A stretch of 64,000 bases of DNA from assembly GCA_037127255.1 (NCBI GenBank), contig JBANSL010000006.1, positions 83,879,350 through 83,943,349 of the forward strand, in the 5' to 3' direction. Under the pieces are notes generated by a model, which saw nothing but the letters and a program-made list of their open reading frames with translations, ran no database searches and was not told where the DNA came from. Below are positions 1 to 12,061 of the stretch, piece after piece (the stretch's first letter is position 1; each line of letters begins with the position of its first letter). A program made the translations under genes and the position numbers. Source of the DNA: Persicaria tinctoria (lineage: Eukaryota > Streptophyta > Magnoliopsida > Caryophyllales > Polygonaceae).

Positions 1-591
1 GGGCTGTTGTGACTTGTGCTACTAGGGAGGATTTGTTGATGGAAATTTTTTAGCTAATTTAACTTTTGAGCTGCAGTGATTTGGATAAAGGGTTTTATTG
101 AACAGAGCTAGTGGCTTTTGGAAGTAGGGAGGAGTTGTAACAAATAAAGTATTTATGGTCTTCATAATTTTTAACCAGCTCAAGATGTAGGTAGTTGCTC
201 TTTTTCTTTAACCAGAAAAATGTGGCTTTTGTCCTTTTTTTTTTAGAAAAATGTGGCTTTTGTCCTTTTTTTTAGAACATCTTTCATTCTTTGTTGATTA
301 TCATTTGTTTCAGTGTGCTCTTTGTTGTGTTTGGCAAACTCTCGTGTTGCTTGCCTTTTATTTATTCCATTCACACATTTCTCTGCGATTCTAATTTTGA
401 AATTTAATCTTTAGCAATGGAGCATGTCTAACAAGCTGTAACTTTTATGACATAACTTTGATCCTTATTTTTTGATTATATAGAAAGGTTTCCTGGATAT
501 TTGTTATTTTCAGTTTTATTTTCTAGGGGTAGAGATGAAGAAGATCATGATTATATTGATCTTGTGGCAACTTTCTCTGCTTTGGAGGAGA

Positions 592-621
592 AAATTCTTG
601 AGCAATATTGCTCAAGAATTT
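592..621. repeat. 30-bp perfect palindrome
   Basis: The stretch is its own reverse complement over 30 bases, centred on gcaatattgc, with arms ending aaattcttga / tcaagaattt. It sits inside an open stretch that reads out on both strands. This may mark an inverted junction inside the CACTA interior. Confidence 0.85.
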
Positions 622-2248
622 AGCCTTAACAGTTTGGACCTTCTTTATCTTAGGATTTTGATGATTAAATGGATTGTATTGACCTCGTACTTCTTTGTAT
701 TTTGAAGTTTCTAGTGTTCTCTCCACCCAAGGGAAGATGTCGTCGACATTTAGAGCGTGATTGACAACCTTTGAGGACTTTGACAAGGAGAACGAGTATG
801 GATACGTTCGCAAGGTCTGATTTCATATGTTTTACTGTTTTGGATTTCTCATACTACAGCATCTATTTTGAGTTTAATCGTCTTAATTTGTGATCAGATC
901 CCAATTTGATTGAATTCTTAAATTTTTGTTTCATTTTCTATTTGGTTTATTCTTTTCATTATATAGCCCCCCACCCCCTCCAGTTGCTTATCACAATTCT
1001 TAGGATATGCATATTGTAGTTTTCAGAGTTCCATGCAGATATGCTTCTGATTTTGACTGAACTTTGTCATGTTGTTGACATGCGAAAGGCACTTGAAAGG
1101 CATGTTGTGGAAGGAAATTACTTTAAGGTTATTTAATCTTTGATAATTTGTCTTGTTGTTGGGTTCTTGATAACTTTTTTGTAATTTTTTTTATTGAATT
1201 TAATATAATAATTCTTAGTCTTTATCTTCTCATTATTTAATTTCTGATTGCAGGCTTTCTAAGTCCTATACTCCTATGTGAATATTTGCAAATTTTATGA
1301 TGGTGATGAACAACATGGGCCATCAAGTGAGTTCTGGAACAGTCTCAGGGTATTACATCAAGTGAGTTTCCTCTCCCTTTTAATTGAAGTTGTGGCAGTT
1401 CACTTGCTTTTACCAAATTATTCTTAGTTTGTGCCTGGTGGATTTGTCTAGTTTGGCTTTTAGAGGTTATCATAAATTTTGTTACCTCACTTGCCTATGT
1501 TTTTGCACACATACCGCTACTGTCAAGATATGTTATTGACTGAGCATGTTTAGAAGCTGCAAGCTTTTTTGGACTATATTTTGGGAAAAGGGAAACACTA
1601 AATCTATTTAGGAATTAGGATGCCTAAATGGAGTAATCGCATATCTTCATGTATATACCAAAAAGGGAAATGGTATGGTATCTCAATCATTTACTGATTT
1701 TGTAGATGAACCCAAAGTTCCTCTTAGTGAGCTTAAGCATGCATAATGTGATGTTGAAGGCTGCTCTTCAGTCATTGAAAGTGCTTCTCATCAAATCTAT
1801 TTAGCTCAGGTTGTGATTAATTCTTCAATTTTCTCATTCAATTCAATCTAAAGATAATCATACTTATTCTTTTTGTGTGGCTATGTGATTTGTAAGACAT
1901 TTGTAGGGCCATCCATTTGTGGCATGTTGAATTTGCATTGGTTAAAAGTTGAAATGTTTGTTGTTGCAGGTTAAAAGTTGTGATATGTAAGAATGAAATG
2001 TTTTTAGAGAGCCTACAGGTGGCTTTTTTCCTTCTGTTTTATAAAGTAATTCCATTGATTATCGTAGGTTGAACAAATTCCACTTTCTTTGCTCGAGTTT
2101 CCTCTCTTGCTCTTGCTTTTGGTTGCCTTGTATGAACTTGTTCCAGTGCTACGCACAACCTCTGCAACATGAATTTGTCCTGTTCTAGAACTTGTTCCAG
2201 TTCATTCAACAACTGACTCGGTCTATCTTCCCTTGACTTCTGTTGCAG

Positions 2249-2469
2249 CTACTAATGACTCAAACGTTGTTAGCATGGATCTGGCAGACAACATTGCATT
2301 TTCACCTAAGCTGCTTCTGACTTCAACTATGAGAGCCGGTACATTCCTCAATTTCATTCTTTCTGGTAGCTTGTTCAAGAAAGTTGTCATGCCTCTGGAT
2401 GTGGTTTCCTTAGATGATATAGATCTGGATCAAATCAACATTCATTGTGTTCTAAGTTATGCTAGAATG
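2249..2469 (+). pseudogene. Exon-like segment of unrecognised product inside CACTA interior
   Basis: An open stretch of about 74 codons lies between a good acceptor (cttctgttgcag, ending 2248) and a good donor (aatg|gtgagtaa). The peptide contains MDLADNIAFSPKLLL and VVSLDDIDLDQINIH, which look like real protein rather than random translation. I do not recognise the family. Upstream and downstream open pieces (517-637, 1270-1362, around 2720-2880) carry stops. The whole therefore looks like a decayed split gene, either belonging to the element or captured by it. Confidence 0.35.
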
Positions 2470-3059
2470 GTGAGTAAATGTTGCAAAGAGGCGTTTTTTT
2501 CTATCATGATCTTCAGTGTGCTGCGTTTTTTTTTCTATCATGCTATTCAGTGTGCTGCGCTAAACATTTTACCTATTTGTTGATCATTTGTCCAGCAATA
2601 GCTTTTCGGCCTACTAGGTCATTTATGCTTGATGTTCTATTGATTTTTTAACTTTCTGTCCATATACAAGTAGAATAGAAAAAAAGTCCCTTGGTATGTG
2701 AACAATTGCTCTCAACATAGGTAAGGTTCTTTGCGTCGAAATCAACCTCTATGACTTTGCATAGAAGCCATCCGATGAGGCTGTCATATTCAAGTTATAG
2801 CCCTCAGATTAGAAGGTGTATGCGCTATCCTCTGTATATTCATATTGAAGCCGTGAAGATCTTGGAGGAGAAATGTGAACGTGTAATTACAAAGCTCTCA
2901 TGATCAAACATGATTCAGCTCAAGAATGGGAAAGTGGAAGATAGCACATGTGTAAGGGACTTAGAGACACCAATGTATATTAGATGACTTATTGCAAACA
3001 AGAACAATGTTTAATTTTTATTATTTAATGCATGTGTTCGTTTTTCACAATGTTTGAGT

Positions 3060-3731
3060 TTGTATTAGCCAAAACAGGGTTGCAATATAGATCAATAGAG
3101 GTATTCGATGATTGGCTTATTTGATGAAAAACATCGGACTTGAGAGAGAAAAAACGATATCTATCTTTATAGATACGTCGATTATGAAGACACAAATCGA
3201 TTTCTAAAACTCACTATATGTCAAAATAGTAATATAAAACGATGTGATAAAATACAAAAACATCGTTTTTCATATAAAAAATGATTTGAATATATATAAA
3301 TAACATCGACTTTTAAAATATTTAATGCGGTTCATTATATTTATATAAAATAATATAAAAAAATAAAACATGAAAAACGATTATGAACAAATTGAATAAT
3401 TCCTAACCGATGTGTTTATTAATGTAAAACGTCATGTTTATAAAAAATAGCGATGGTAATGTGATGTTTTGGGTTTTCCTACGAACCTTCAAATGGCTAG
3501 AAATGCAAAATAATAATGGTTTAACATTAGGTTCATAAACCAAAACGTCATTATATCAACGTACTTAAATCGTTATCAACAATAAAAACAATGTTATAAA
3601 TCATTATAGACATCGGTTATAAACCGATGTGGTAAAGTTTGGATTTTTAACACCACCCACTAACACGTTGAATTTGTTTTTGATTAACATCGGTTTATAC
3701 CCAATGTCTATGAACAAAATTCTAGTAGTGT
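3060..3731. repeat. CACTA subterminal repeat region and right TIR
   Basis: The last 0.65 kb is very AT-rich. It contains many copies of short motifs in both orientations: acatcgg, aaccgatgt, aacgat, catcgttttt and aacgtcat. Clustered subterminal repeats are where CACTA transposases bind. The terminal inverted repeat proper is about the last 20-40 bases. Confidence 0.6.
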
Positions 3732-4293
3732 AATAGCTCACTGAGAAGCCTCTCTCCTATACAATTACAATCTAGTCAATTCATGTTCCCTTGGAGTCCT
3801 AGACCAATCTAGAAGAGCCACACCTCTCTCAGCTATCTAGTACAATCCTCTTAAACTCGCGAATCAATTGCCTAGTGCACACATCCTGAGTTATATCATA
3901 ATATATCCTATAAGCTCACTGTGTAACTCTCAAATGCTTTGACACAAAATATAAGACTCTTAACACCTAGCGGAGAGTACACGTAGAAGAAAGATTGAAT
4001 TAAGGGTTGAGTGTGCGTTGTAGTTCAATGATCGTCAGTGTTCAACTCATGTGCCTCTTCTCTCTTCTTTATCTCCTTTTATACTCGATCAAATTGGCAC
4101 CATTTGAAACAAGAATTTTCAGCCAACGGCTACTTGAGATCATGGCTTAGGAAGGATCTTCGCAATCTTCTATTCCGGGAAACTGCGAAGCCACAATCAA
4201 CCTGATTTGATCTTCATATCCTTCAGCTTTAAGGAAGGAGATTTCTTCAAAATCTTTGCTCTATGGTTAGTATAAAATATGTATAATAATATT
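3732..4293 (-). repeat. Distal piece of the 3' LTR of the Sirevirus-like element
   Basis: This piece matches 39926-40506 closely from taatagctcac to gtataataatatt. On its left the CACTA element starts. On its right the Athila LTR starts directly after atatt (4289-4293), which is duplicated at 34212-34216. Confidence 0.85.
4289..4293. repeat. Left target-site duplication (atatt) of the Athila element
   Basis: atatt precedes TGATGTC here and follows ccaacaaca at 34212-34216. The sister LTR copy near 40508 has a single atatt with both flanks joined, so it serves as an empty-site control. Confidence 0.88.
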
Positions 4294-6227
4294 TGATGTC
4301 TCCAACGTAGCCATGTCTTAATGCATATTTTAGTTCCATATTCTTTACATTTGGCGTATTTCGGGTTGGGAATATGTAGAATTTATGTAGTATATGCTTA
4401 TTTGTCAGAAATGGAGATCTACATAAGTTTCTGTTTAATATTGCAGAATATGGAAACATTTCGGGAGAAAACCAAGAAGCAGGAACCGGAGCTCAAAGCT
4501 ACTCGACATCGACTAGCCTTAGTCGATCTCGACAAGCCATGTCCAGACACCTGCCAGGATCGTGGAGCCTATGTCGAGAAGCTAAAGACGAAGAACTCGA
4601 CTTCCGCACCTTTGTCGAGATCGAGTTAGGCTACTCGAGATCGACAAGACCTTCGAGACAACCCGGAGTCGAGGAGAGCATGCCGAGGAGAGATCGACCA
4701 ACAATGCCCGGACATCCTTACTCGATGTCGACAAGAGGTACTCGAGGTCGACAAAGCCGAGGAGCCATGACCGAGCACATCGAGAAGATTTGCCCGACCA
4801 GCCAAGCGAGATCTAGTCGACGAGCCTCTCTACTCGATGTCGACAAGGGGTCCTCGAGATCGACGAACGCCAGGAGTCATGTCCGAGCCTGTCGAGGACC
4901 ACCTAGCCGAGACGCCGAGCCAACCAGTCGACCAACATTTCTACTCGATCTCGACTAGCATTACTCGAGATCGAGGAGGACTAGAGAAACCGCGTAACAC
5001 GTTTTTGGGAGTTCTACTCGGATTGGGATTCCTTGGGCTCGAAGATTGCCAAGTTCTATCCGATCTATCAACATCTATCATGGAAGGAGAAGATTTATCC
5101 ACTTGAGACACTTTAGATATTATTTCCCTTATTTAGATTTAATTATGTTATTGCTTTTATTTATCTTTTAAAGTTTTAGATATAATATTAGATATAGATA
5201 GATGTTTCTATCCTTGAGTAGCAAGATTTAGAAGCCTATAAATAAAGCCCTTGGGGCTGATTTCTAGTCATTCAATTCTAGAGAGAAGTAGGGAGAGAGA
5301 GTGAGCGGCCGATTGGAGTTTTGAAGCGAGAGCGGAATTGGCTTCAAGCGGTTGTAAACTTTGGTTTATTTTAATGCAATTAGTTATTTCCTTTCAATCA
5401 ATGATGTTTGAGGTTGCGATGAAGCGCGAGTAGTCCACCCACATCTAGGGTTGAGGCGAGCCCGACGATAGCCCTGCGTGTTTGAGGTAAAGATCCGACC
5501 TTTATCATGTTTTGAGCATCTATTACTTGTTTATGCGTTTATTACCCATCTAATAGAGATCCATGCTAACAAATTGGATTGTAAACATAAAATTAGTAGA
5601 GACAATTAGGTTTTCTTGAAAGAGTTGTCTAATTGTTGGAAAAGGCCAAAGCTTGTCCTTTGATGCAATTCACATGATTATCTGTTTATCTCTGCCTTAT
5701 GCATGCTTGGTTATCGTTGTTGCAAACCCCAATCTTGGAAGTCCTTTTACATTAAGTTTAGTTCGAAATCCCAAAGCAATTGTTTTTTACTTTCTTTCGT
5801 TTCGTTTTATTCTTTGTCTCCTTGATATCGAATAGCACTGGTCGATATCGAGTACTAATTCTCGATCTAGCATCGTTGTAGCTTCTGTGTGCAGGTACTC
5901 GACAAAGCCCAACTCGACGTCGACGAAGCCTACTCGATATCGAGTACCCTCTGGTCGAGATCGACTACAACCTGTGCTTGCTGCTGCGCTGTGCTCGACT
6001 GTCCGATCTTTTGTCGAGTTGCTGTACTCGAGATCTAGGACCCTGTTGTCGACTTCTGTGAGATTTCTTCGTTGCCTAGGATCCGCTGACACGCTTCCTC
6101 GTGGATCGATCCTGACTTCCCACTCCTGCATCAGGAGGAAGTCTTGTAATTATTTGCAAGGGACGGAATTTGGTTTTCCTTAGTTAATTTACATTCTATT
6201 TTGCATACTCGATTTCCTCCAACAACA
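4294..6227 (+). repeat. 5' LTR of the Athila element (1.93 kb)
   Basis: The LTR begins TGATGTCTCC and ends tcctccaacaaca. It is followed by a 3-base spacer and the PBS. Its partner is 24362-25104 plus 33067-34211. By eye the U3 halves differ at roughly 4% of sites. The U3 (4490-4990) is packed with TCGA pairs spaced by two bases, and a second such block lies at 5830-6060. Serine/arginine-rich open frames across these blocks are by-products of the repeat. Confidence 0.85.
5237..5245 (+). promoter_or_regulatory. Probable LTR TATA box
   Basis: TATAAATAA in gcctataaataaagccc is the best core promoter candidate of the LTR. It would put transcription start near 5265 and end U3 there. The same sequence stands at the same place in the 3' LTR (33272-33280), the solo LTR (35950-35958) and, inverted, the element at 8205-14229 (13072-13080). 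Confidence 0.5.
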
Positions 6228-6230
6228 AAT

Positions 6231-6248
6231 TGGCGTCGTTGCCGGGGA
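6231..6248 (+). other. Primer-binding site, tRNA-Asp type
   Basis: The sequence tggcgtcgttgccgggga differs by one base (C to T) from the complement of the plant tRNA-Asp 3' end. It lies three bases after the LTR end. Athila elements commonly use tRNA-Asp. The related minus-strand element has the unmutated version at 12041-12058. Confidence 0.85.
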
Positions 6249-6310
6249 GGCTATCATTCGCGCCTTAGGTAGTTAAATCTCACATCTGCTTTGAGTTACT
6301 GTACAGGTGT

Positions 6311-8204
6311 ATGCGCCGTTCTGGTCTACCACCTGAGTTTGACAGTTTAGACGAACCGGAGCGTTACCTACATATCCACTCTAAACTCAAAAGGATCATG
6401 GCGGCCGCTGAAACACAAGAACAGCTGATTGCCAGGCTTACCAGGGAACTAGCCACTAAAGATGCTGCTATCGCCGCTGAGAAAGCACCAAGGGAACAAG
6501 CAGAAGCTGAGCTTGCCCAATATCCAACTACAGTAGAGGATTATATGCATCCAACTCTCGTCGTGCCTGAATCGGCGATTCTAATCCCTGATAAGTCTTT
6601 TGAAATTCGCACTCAATTTCTTATAGAGCTTAAAAATAATGCTTTTTATGGCAAATTTAATGAGTGCCCTCTTGAACATATTACTAATTTTTCTGAATGT
6701 GCCGTACTCTTGCTGAAGGTACAACTCTAGAATATGTCAAGATGAAAGCTTTCCGCTGGTCTCTCGCTGGGCCTGCACTGAAGTGGCTTGAAGGGCTGAA
6801 ACCAAGATCACTCACCACATGGGCCCAAGTAGAGCAAGAGTTCCTGAATAAATTCTTCCCACCCGCCAAAACAACACTTCTCCGCCAGAAAATCACCGCC
6901 TTCAAACAGAAGCAAGGGGAACCGCTGGCAAAAGCATGGGAACGCTACAAGGAACTGCTGCGATCTTGCCCTACTCCTGGACAGCCACCCTACGTCATTC
7001 AGGAGATCTTCTTCAACTCTCTTGATCAAGTCACTAAGGACAGGATCAACCATTATACTCGCTATGAGTATCTGACGAAGCCGCCAATTGACGCATGGGG
7101 TGTGCTGGACAAGCTCACCAATTATGACAACAAATATAGGTCTACTGCAAACTATGAGGAGAACTCCTACGCCAGGCCAGCACCATCTATGCCACTCTAT
7201 GAGCCAGAAAAGGAGATCGACCTAGATGTCAGAGAGCAATTCTACAGAGACCAGAATCGCAAGCTCCTCAAGCAAGTCAAATATCTATCTGTCAATCAGC
7301 CTTGCATCGAATGCGGATCACAAAGGCACGCCACTACTGAGTGCCCACACACTGAGCAAGTCAGAATGGCAGAGACACATGAAGAGGCAGCTTACGCGGG
7401 GGGTCCCAATGGAACCAAGGTCCTCCTAGGAATCCCCCACCCTACAGAGCTCCAGGACATCCAGAAAGGGATCAAAAGAAGGATGATCTACAACTGATCC
7501 TTGAGGAGATGCATCGGAATCAGGGCACCATCAACAACTAGTTCCAGAACATCACTACAAAGTTTGGAGAACTGGACATCTGGAAAAGGGGAATAGAGAC
7601 CCAGATGGGTCAAATCGCTGCACAGATCTCACGACCGTCCGGACAGCTTCCTGGGCAAACTGAACCAAATCCTAAGGGAAAGACCGGACACGTCGCAACT
7701 ATCAAACTCAGGAGTGGGCATCAATTACATGAGCCAGAGGTCGGGAAACAGCAAGGCAAAGCAGAGCAACAACACGAGACAGAGCAGACCCAACTCGATC
7801 TCGAGGAGACTCTACTCGACCTCAACAAAACGCTACTCGACACGGACCAAAAGCTGAGCTCGGACTCCGCTGCGCAGACCAGCAACTCCAGGTCGACCAC
7901 CCAACTCCATGTCGAGGAGCCCGTGGTCGAGATCGAGGAGCAGCATCTGGCCGACGTCGACGACTCTGCAACACCTCCGACAGCTGATCTGGCTCCGAAA
8001 TAGAAAAAGCCACTGCCTTTCCCTTCAAAAGCACAGAAAGATCCCACTTCAGGTAGGTTTACCAGATTTGTTAATATGCTGTAAGAACTGAATGTTTCTA
8101 TCCCTTTTACAGAAGCCCTGCAAGAGATGCCTGGATATGTCAAATTTCTAAAGGAAATCCTGAGCAGGAAGCGATCCATCTCAGAGATCGCAGGCGAATG
8201 CAAA
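6311..8204 (+). pseudogene. Athila gag, broken
   Basis: The natural start is the ATG at 6311 (MRRSGLPPEFDSLDEPERYL), about 60 bases after the PBS. The gag core around 6730-7020 contains the FRWSLAGPALKWLEGL and AWERYKELLRSCP motifs typical of Athila gag. A CCHC zinc knuckle (CIECGSQRHATTEC) is encoded near 7305. Damage: a one-base frameshift near 6697, another near 7470, a TAG near 7540, a TAG at 8001-8003 and a further stop near 8082. The segment 7790-7960 encodes an acidic repeat (LDLEETLLDLNKTLLD) produced by the TCGA hexamer repeat. The frame is cut at about 8204, where the inverted LTR begins. Confidence 0.8.
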
Positions 8205-9382
8205 GTAATTGAATGAATAAAACTGAGCCCCATGGGCTTTATTTATAGGCTTCTAATCCTTGCTATTCAAGGATAGAAATCTCTATCTATATCTAAAATT
8301 ATATCTAAAGGCTAAAAAGATAAATAAAAGCAACAAGGAAATTAAATCCAAAATAGGATAATATATCTAAAGTCTTCCATGGGTAGATCTTCTTTTCTTC
8401 ATGATATATTTGGATAGAATCGGCAATCTTTGCGTCCAAGTAATCCCAAGTCGAGTAGGATTCGTCAAACCGAGTAACGCGGCTCTCGAGGTCTACTCGA
8501 TCTCGACCACGGGCTAGTCGATCTCGAGTAGCCGTCGTCTGTCTCGAGTAGCCCTCCTCTGTCTCGAGTAGGATTGTCGTCGACGGGTGTGGCTTGGCTT
8601 CTCGGGTGACTGGTGCTCGACAAGGCTCGGACATGGCTCGGAGGTCTCGTCGATCTCGAGTAGCCCTACTCTGTATCGAGTAGGATTGACTCATCGACTA
8701 GGTCTTCCCAGGTAGCTCTGCTCGACTGGGTCGGATCTGGACTCGGAGGTCTAGTCGATCTCGGGTAGCCCTACTCTGTATCGAGTAGCGGTGGTCTGCG
8801 TCTTCGTCCTCGGCTTCTCGGCTTGGCACAACTCGTCGACTCCGGACATGGCTCCGAAGTGTCGTCGATCTCGACTAGAGGTACTCGAGATCGAGTAGGG
8901 TTCTGGGAGTCGGGTTGTCTCTGACTCAGTGTCCTCGATCAGGTCTGCTCGACCAGGGCTCGTCGAGATCGAGTAGATGCTAGTCGATCTCGAGTTGAGT
9001 TTTTTCAGCTTTCTGCTCTGTTCTTGAAACACACTTTCCCGAGTCCTCGTTCGTCGGATTGATGCATATGACCATGCGTTGGAAAGATCTTTCCGAGGGC
9101 TACAACTCGCATGAAGACATTAAAGCTTGATTCGGAATGAAGAATGGTGAAAAATGGCGTTTTCCCCAGCTGCAACATCCTTAGCTTCTCCATGAGTTTC
9201 CTTTAAGCTTCAAAGTGCGTCCGATTTCTGCGAAATATAACCAGAACTTGTGTAGACCTCCATATATTGCCAAATAAGTGTAAACTACAGAGATTCTGTG
9301 TTATTCTAACCCAAATGCATGCAATGTATGTAGAAATCGATATAAAAGTTAATGTAAAATATGGCAAATTAGGCTCACAACA
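8205..9382 (-). repeat. Truncated 3' LTR of the inverted Athila-like element
   Basis: Nearly identical to 13039-14229. The minus-strand start TGTTGTGAGCC at 9382 is intact, while the far end is missing. It contains a dense TCGA block (8450-9000) and the module around 9050-9110 (ccatgcgttggaaagatc) that also occurs, oppositely oriented, in the LTRs at 51985-57414. Confidence 0.8.
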
Positions 9383-11096
9383 AACACCCCATACTTAAGC
9401 TTGTTTGTCCTCAAGAAATACTTTTATTTGTCATTCAGGGGAAGAAATCAAAACTCTCAACATATCAGATTCATTCTTATATAACCCTGCAATCAATTAC
9501 CATCCTCGAAAAGGTACTAGTGTAACAGATCCATGCATGTGCAAATATATAAGAGCAACATCTACTCACAAAAGGAGGGTTATGCAAAACATTCATTCGT
9601 GACAAAGCATTAATAATCAAGAGGACTTTAATTTAAGCTCAATAAGGAGCGGATAGGTAAAAGGCTAAAGGTGGGCAATTTTTGGCAATGTGGTGCTAAT
9701 GATCCGGGGAAATGGAGTATTTCCAAACTGAATTTCCACATTCCTTCTCCATAAGATTCATCACCTTTCATAATGCTTTTTCTCAATAATAATGCTTTTA
9801 CCTCTCTAACCTCAGCACTGCCTTCTCGCGAGTCGCAAACATGGGTGTCAGGAATGGCCCCGGATACTTAGTGCTTTGGACTCCTCACAATGTGTCCCAT
9901 CTCTCTAAACTATTATCTCAGAGAGCAGGGTCAATCTACCTTTATCTCATGAGGTGATTGGATTTTCTTTCACTCATTAAATTTTCCATATATTTCAAAC
10001 AATTTCCTTCCAAACTCCAATAATGATAACAATCACAAACACCATATGACATCTCCATAATGTAACATCATTCTCAACATAATTCCCGGATAAGGTAAAG
10101 AATGACAAATATTTAGAACATGTGGAGCAATATATGAAATAAGGCATATTATGGCTTTTGTGATGCATAAGCATAGGTAAGGCTAGGATTTAACAATATG
10201 CATTATATGGAAATATAAAGTCCTCCATCATTTTATCATGCAACATGTCAAAAGCAACATCAAATTTTACCTCCTTTCATGGTTTTCAATAAAATATGCA
10301 CTTCATTGTGACTTCCCTTTACTAGGCAATTTCATGCTATATCTCTAATGAATCCAATTTTGCATCGTCGAGTTCAATATAAGCTTCCATGACATTATTC
10401 AAAATTTTCAATGGGGGTCATTTTTCTCTAACTTTGGAAAACATGCATATATACATAAATCAATAATGCATTCCAAAGTAGCCATGTAGCAATTCAAAGA
10501 AATAATGCACATATATGTAAAATATGATCAAATATGCACAAAGTAAGCCCTTCCCCCACCCCATACTTAAATATTACAGTGTCCTCACTGTATAAAATCA
10601 AAAAACAAGAGTAAAGGAAGGAACTCACAGGATAACACATTGAGGATGGTGGATCAGGCATGTCAAGGAAAGATTGTTGTCGATCTCGAGTACAGTGTAC
10701 TCGATCTCGAGGAGCTTCGTCTGCGTCTAGTGGTTTCTGAAGTTGAGGAGCTTCTAGCTTAGTCGATATCGAGTTGGCCTACTCGACATCGACGAGTTTC
10801 TGGGCTGCTCCTCCTTGTCGTCGTCGACTTGGCCTTCGTCGATTCTGACTGTTTTTCATGGACTTCTTATTCCACTTTTCGCGATCCTTATATGCTTTGC
10901 CGACCTAAAAGTGTTAGATTTCACACAAAAACAAGACTATCCACATGAAGTATTCTAAAAGACATAAAACCAAAAAACAACAAAAAAAAAAACAAAACAA
11001 AAACCAAAAACTAAAAAGTTCAAAAGTCCCAAAAATAAATGTCTATTTACAAGCTCTAGATTTTATAGTCGCTAGGCCGACTTTCTCCATTTAGCA
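9383..11096 (-). other. Non-coding 3' domain with two PPT-like blocks
   Basis: On the minus strand, a terminal PPT (cttaagtatggggtgtt, 9383-9400) abuts the 3' LTR. A second block (tttaagtatggggtgggg, 10550-10568) lies 1.17 kb upstream, also preceded by GAGGACA. Between them, 9830-9885 carries the cgcaaacatgggtgtca / atggccccgg motif shared with the element at 51985-57414. A TCGA block occupies 10680-10850. I see no open frame of note. Confidence 0.55.
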
Positions 11097-11978
11097 TTAG
11101 CCTGGCTCATCTTTATCCGGAGGTATAGGTGGATCTGGTGGTTCCTCCGGTGGTGGGAAGCGTGGGATGTCATCCGGGGGCATCATGTGAAGAAACTTAA
11201 ACCTCCCCGAGTGGATGCTCCATGGCTCCACCCATCCATCTTCCTGGGCTCCAGCTGGCATGCATAAAGGAATATAAAAAGGAAATTTACATACCTCATA
11301 ATCATACCTCTTTCGCTCCATTGGTTGATTTGTTTGCGCGTCTCCACCACAGCAAAACGGTGGAGTGGGAAGAGATATTTCCACTTCATCGTGCGGAGCT
11401 TCATGCCACTTTGCGAGGACCCCATACTTGAATATGACCATCGGTTGCTCAAAATTGTCAGGAATGGCCTTCACCTTATAGGGTAAAAGCGACCTTGAAG
11501 CACCATGGGCAACGGCGTCCGGATTTTGCGTTGGTGGCTCTTCTTCTTCTTGGGATCCTTCCAAAGATTCTTCAAAGATAGATAGTGAAATAGAGGAAGG
11601 ACATACCTGGGTTTCTGTGGTACAGACGATTTTGGCTAGTGTTTCTGGATCAGTTCCTCCAGAATGTGTATATGTCGAGTCCAGGTAGTCGATGTTGACT
11701 GGCTCATAGAAGGGGACATTGTTGAACCAACTTGTCATTGTTGATTTGGGCGATTTAGCGTAATGTTCCCATCTACGCAACACAAGCTTAGCTTCTGCCT
11801 GTTCCCTTGCTGGTTTCTCAGCGGCGATAGCAACATCTTTTGCGGCCAGTTCCCTTGTAAGCCTCTATATCAGCTGCTCTTGTGTTTCTGCGGCCGCCAT
11901 GGCTCTTTTCAGTTTATGTAGGACACGATCCGGATCATCTAAGGTGTCAAACTCAGGTGGTTGACCAGAACGGCGCAT
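11097..11978 (-). pseudogene. Gag N-terminus fused to an unrecognised proline-rich protein
   Basis: The start is the ATG at 11978 (MRRSGQPPEFDTLDDPDR), the same N-terminus as the Athila gag at 6311, about 60 bases after the PBS. After the RLTRELAAKDVAIAAEK segment the frame leaves gag. It continues about 228 codons into a protein I do not recognise, containing WFNNVPFYEPVNIDYL and YDYEVCKFPFYIPLCMP and ending in a proline-rich tail. One TAG (11865-11867) interrupts an otherwise open 293-codon frame. The RNA-binding and capsid parts of gag are missing. A single long frame with one stop suggests recent coding capacity, but no function can be assigned. Confidence 0.6.
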
Positions 11979-12040
11979 ACACCTGCAAATTAACTCAGGA
12001 GAAACGTGAGATTTAACTACCTAAGGCGCGAATGATTGCT

Positions 12041-12058
12041 TCCCCGGCAACGGCGCCA
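12041..12058 (-). other. Primer-binding site, tRNA-Asp type (minus strand)
   Basis: Plus-strand tccccggcaacggcgcca is the exact 3' end of plant tRNA-Asp, so the minus strand carries a perfect PBS. It lies three bases inside the LTR end at 12062. Confidence 0.9.
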
Positions 12059-12061
12059 ATT

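Larger units (their letters stand above)
1..3731. mobile_element. CACTA-type DNA transposon, right part only
   Basis: Read on the minus strand from 3731, the right terminus begins CACTACTAGAATTTTGTTCA, a typical CACTA terminus. It is followed by repeated AACATCGGTTT / AAACCGATGT subterminal motifs. The boundary is firm: the bases after 3731 (taatagctcac) continue the LTR of the Sirevirus-like element, which is uninterrupted at about 39926. The 3-bp target duplication would be taa, but the left end is outside the window. The interior (1-3060) is AT-rich and intron-like, with several short spliceable open stretches, for example 517-637, 1270-1362 and 2249-2469. It could be a decayed element gene or captured host sequence. 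I recognise no transposase domain. Confidence 0.72.

Noticed and set aside
523..813. 96-codon minus-strand gene
   Set aside because: It runs through the 30-bp palindrome and an exon-like stretch read from the other strand. No recognisable domain and no splice support on the minus strand.
4539..5106. Ser/Arg-rich open frames in the Athila LTRs (also 24442-25126, 5787-6183, 33795-34167, 8305-9032, 13192-13527)
   Set aside because: They are translations of the TCGA hexamer repeat in LTR U3 or R/U5, exist in several frames and on both strands, and differ between the paired LTRs.
7721..8233. 170-codon minus-strand frame opposite gag, and 18047-18526 (-) opposite the RNase H and linker
   Set aside because: Shadow frames opposite TCGA-rich coding linkers, with low-complexity composition and no motif.
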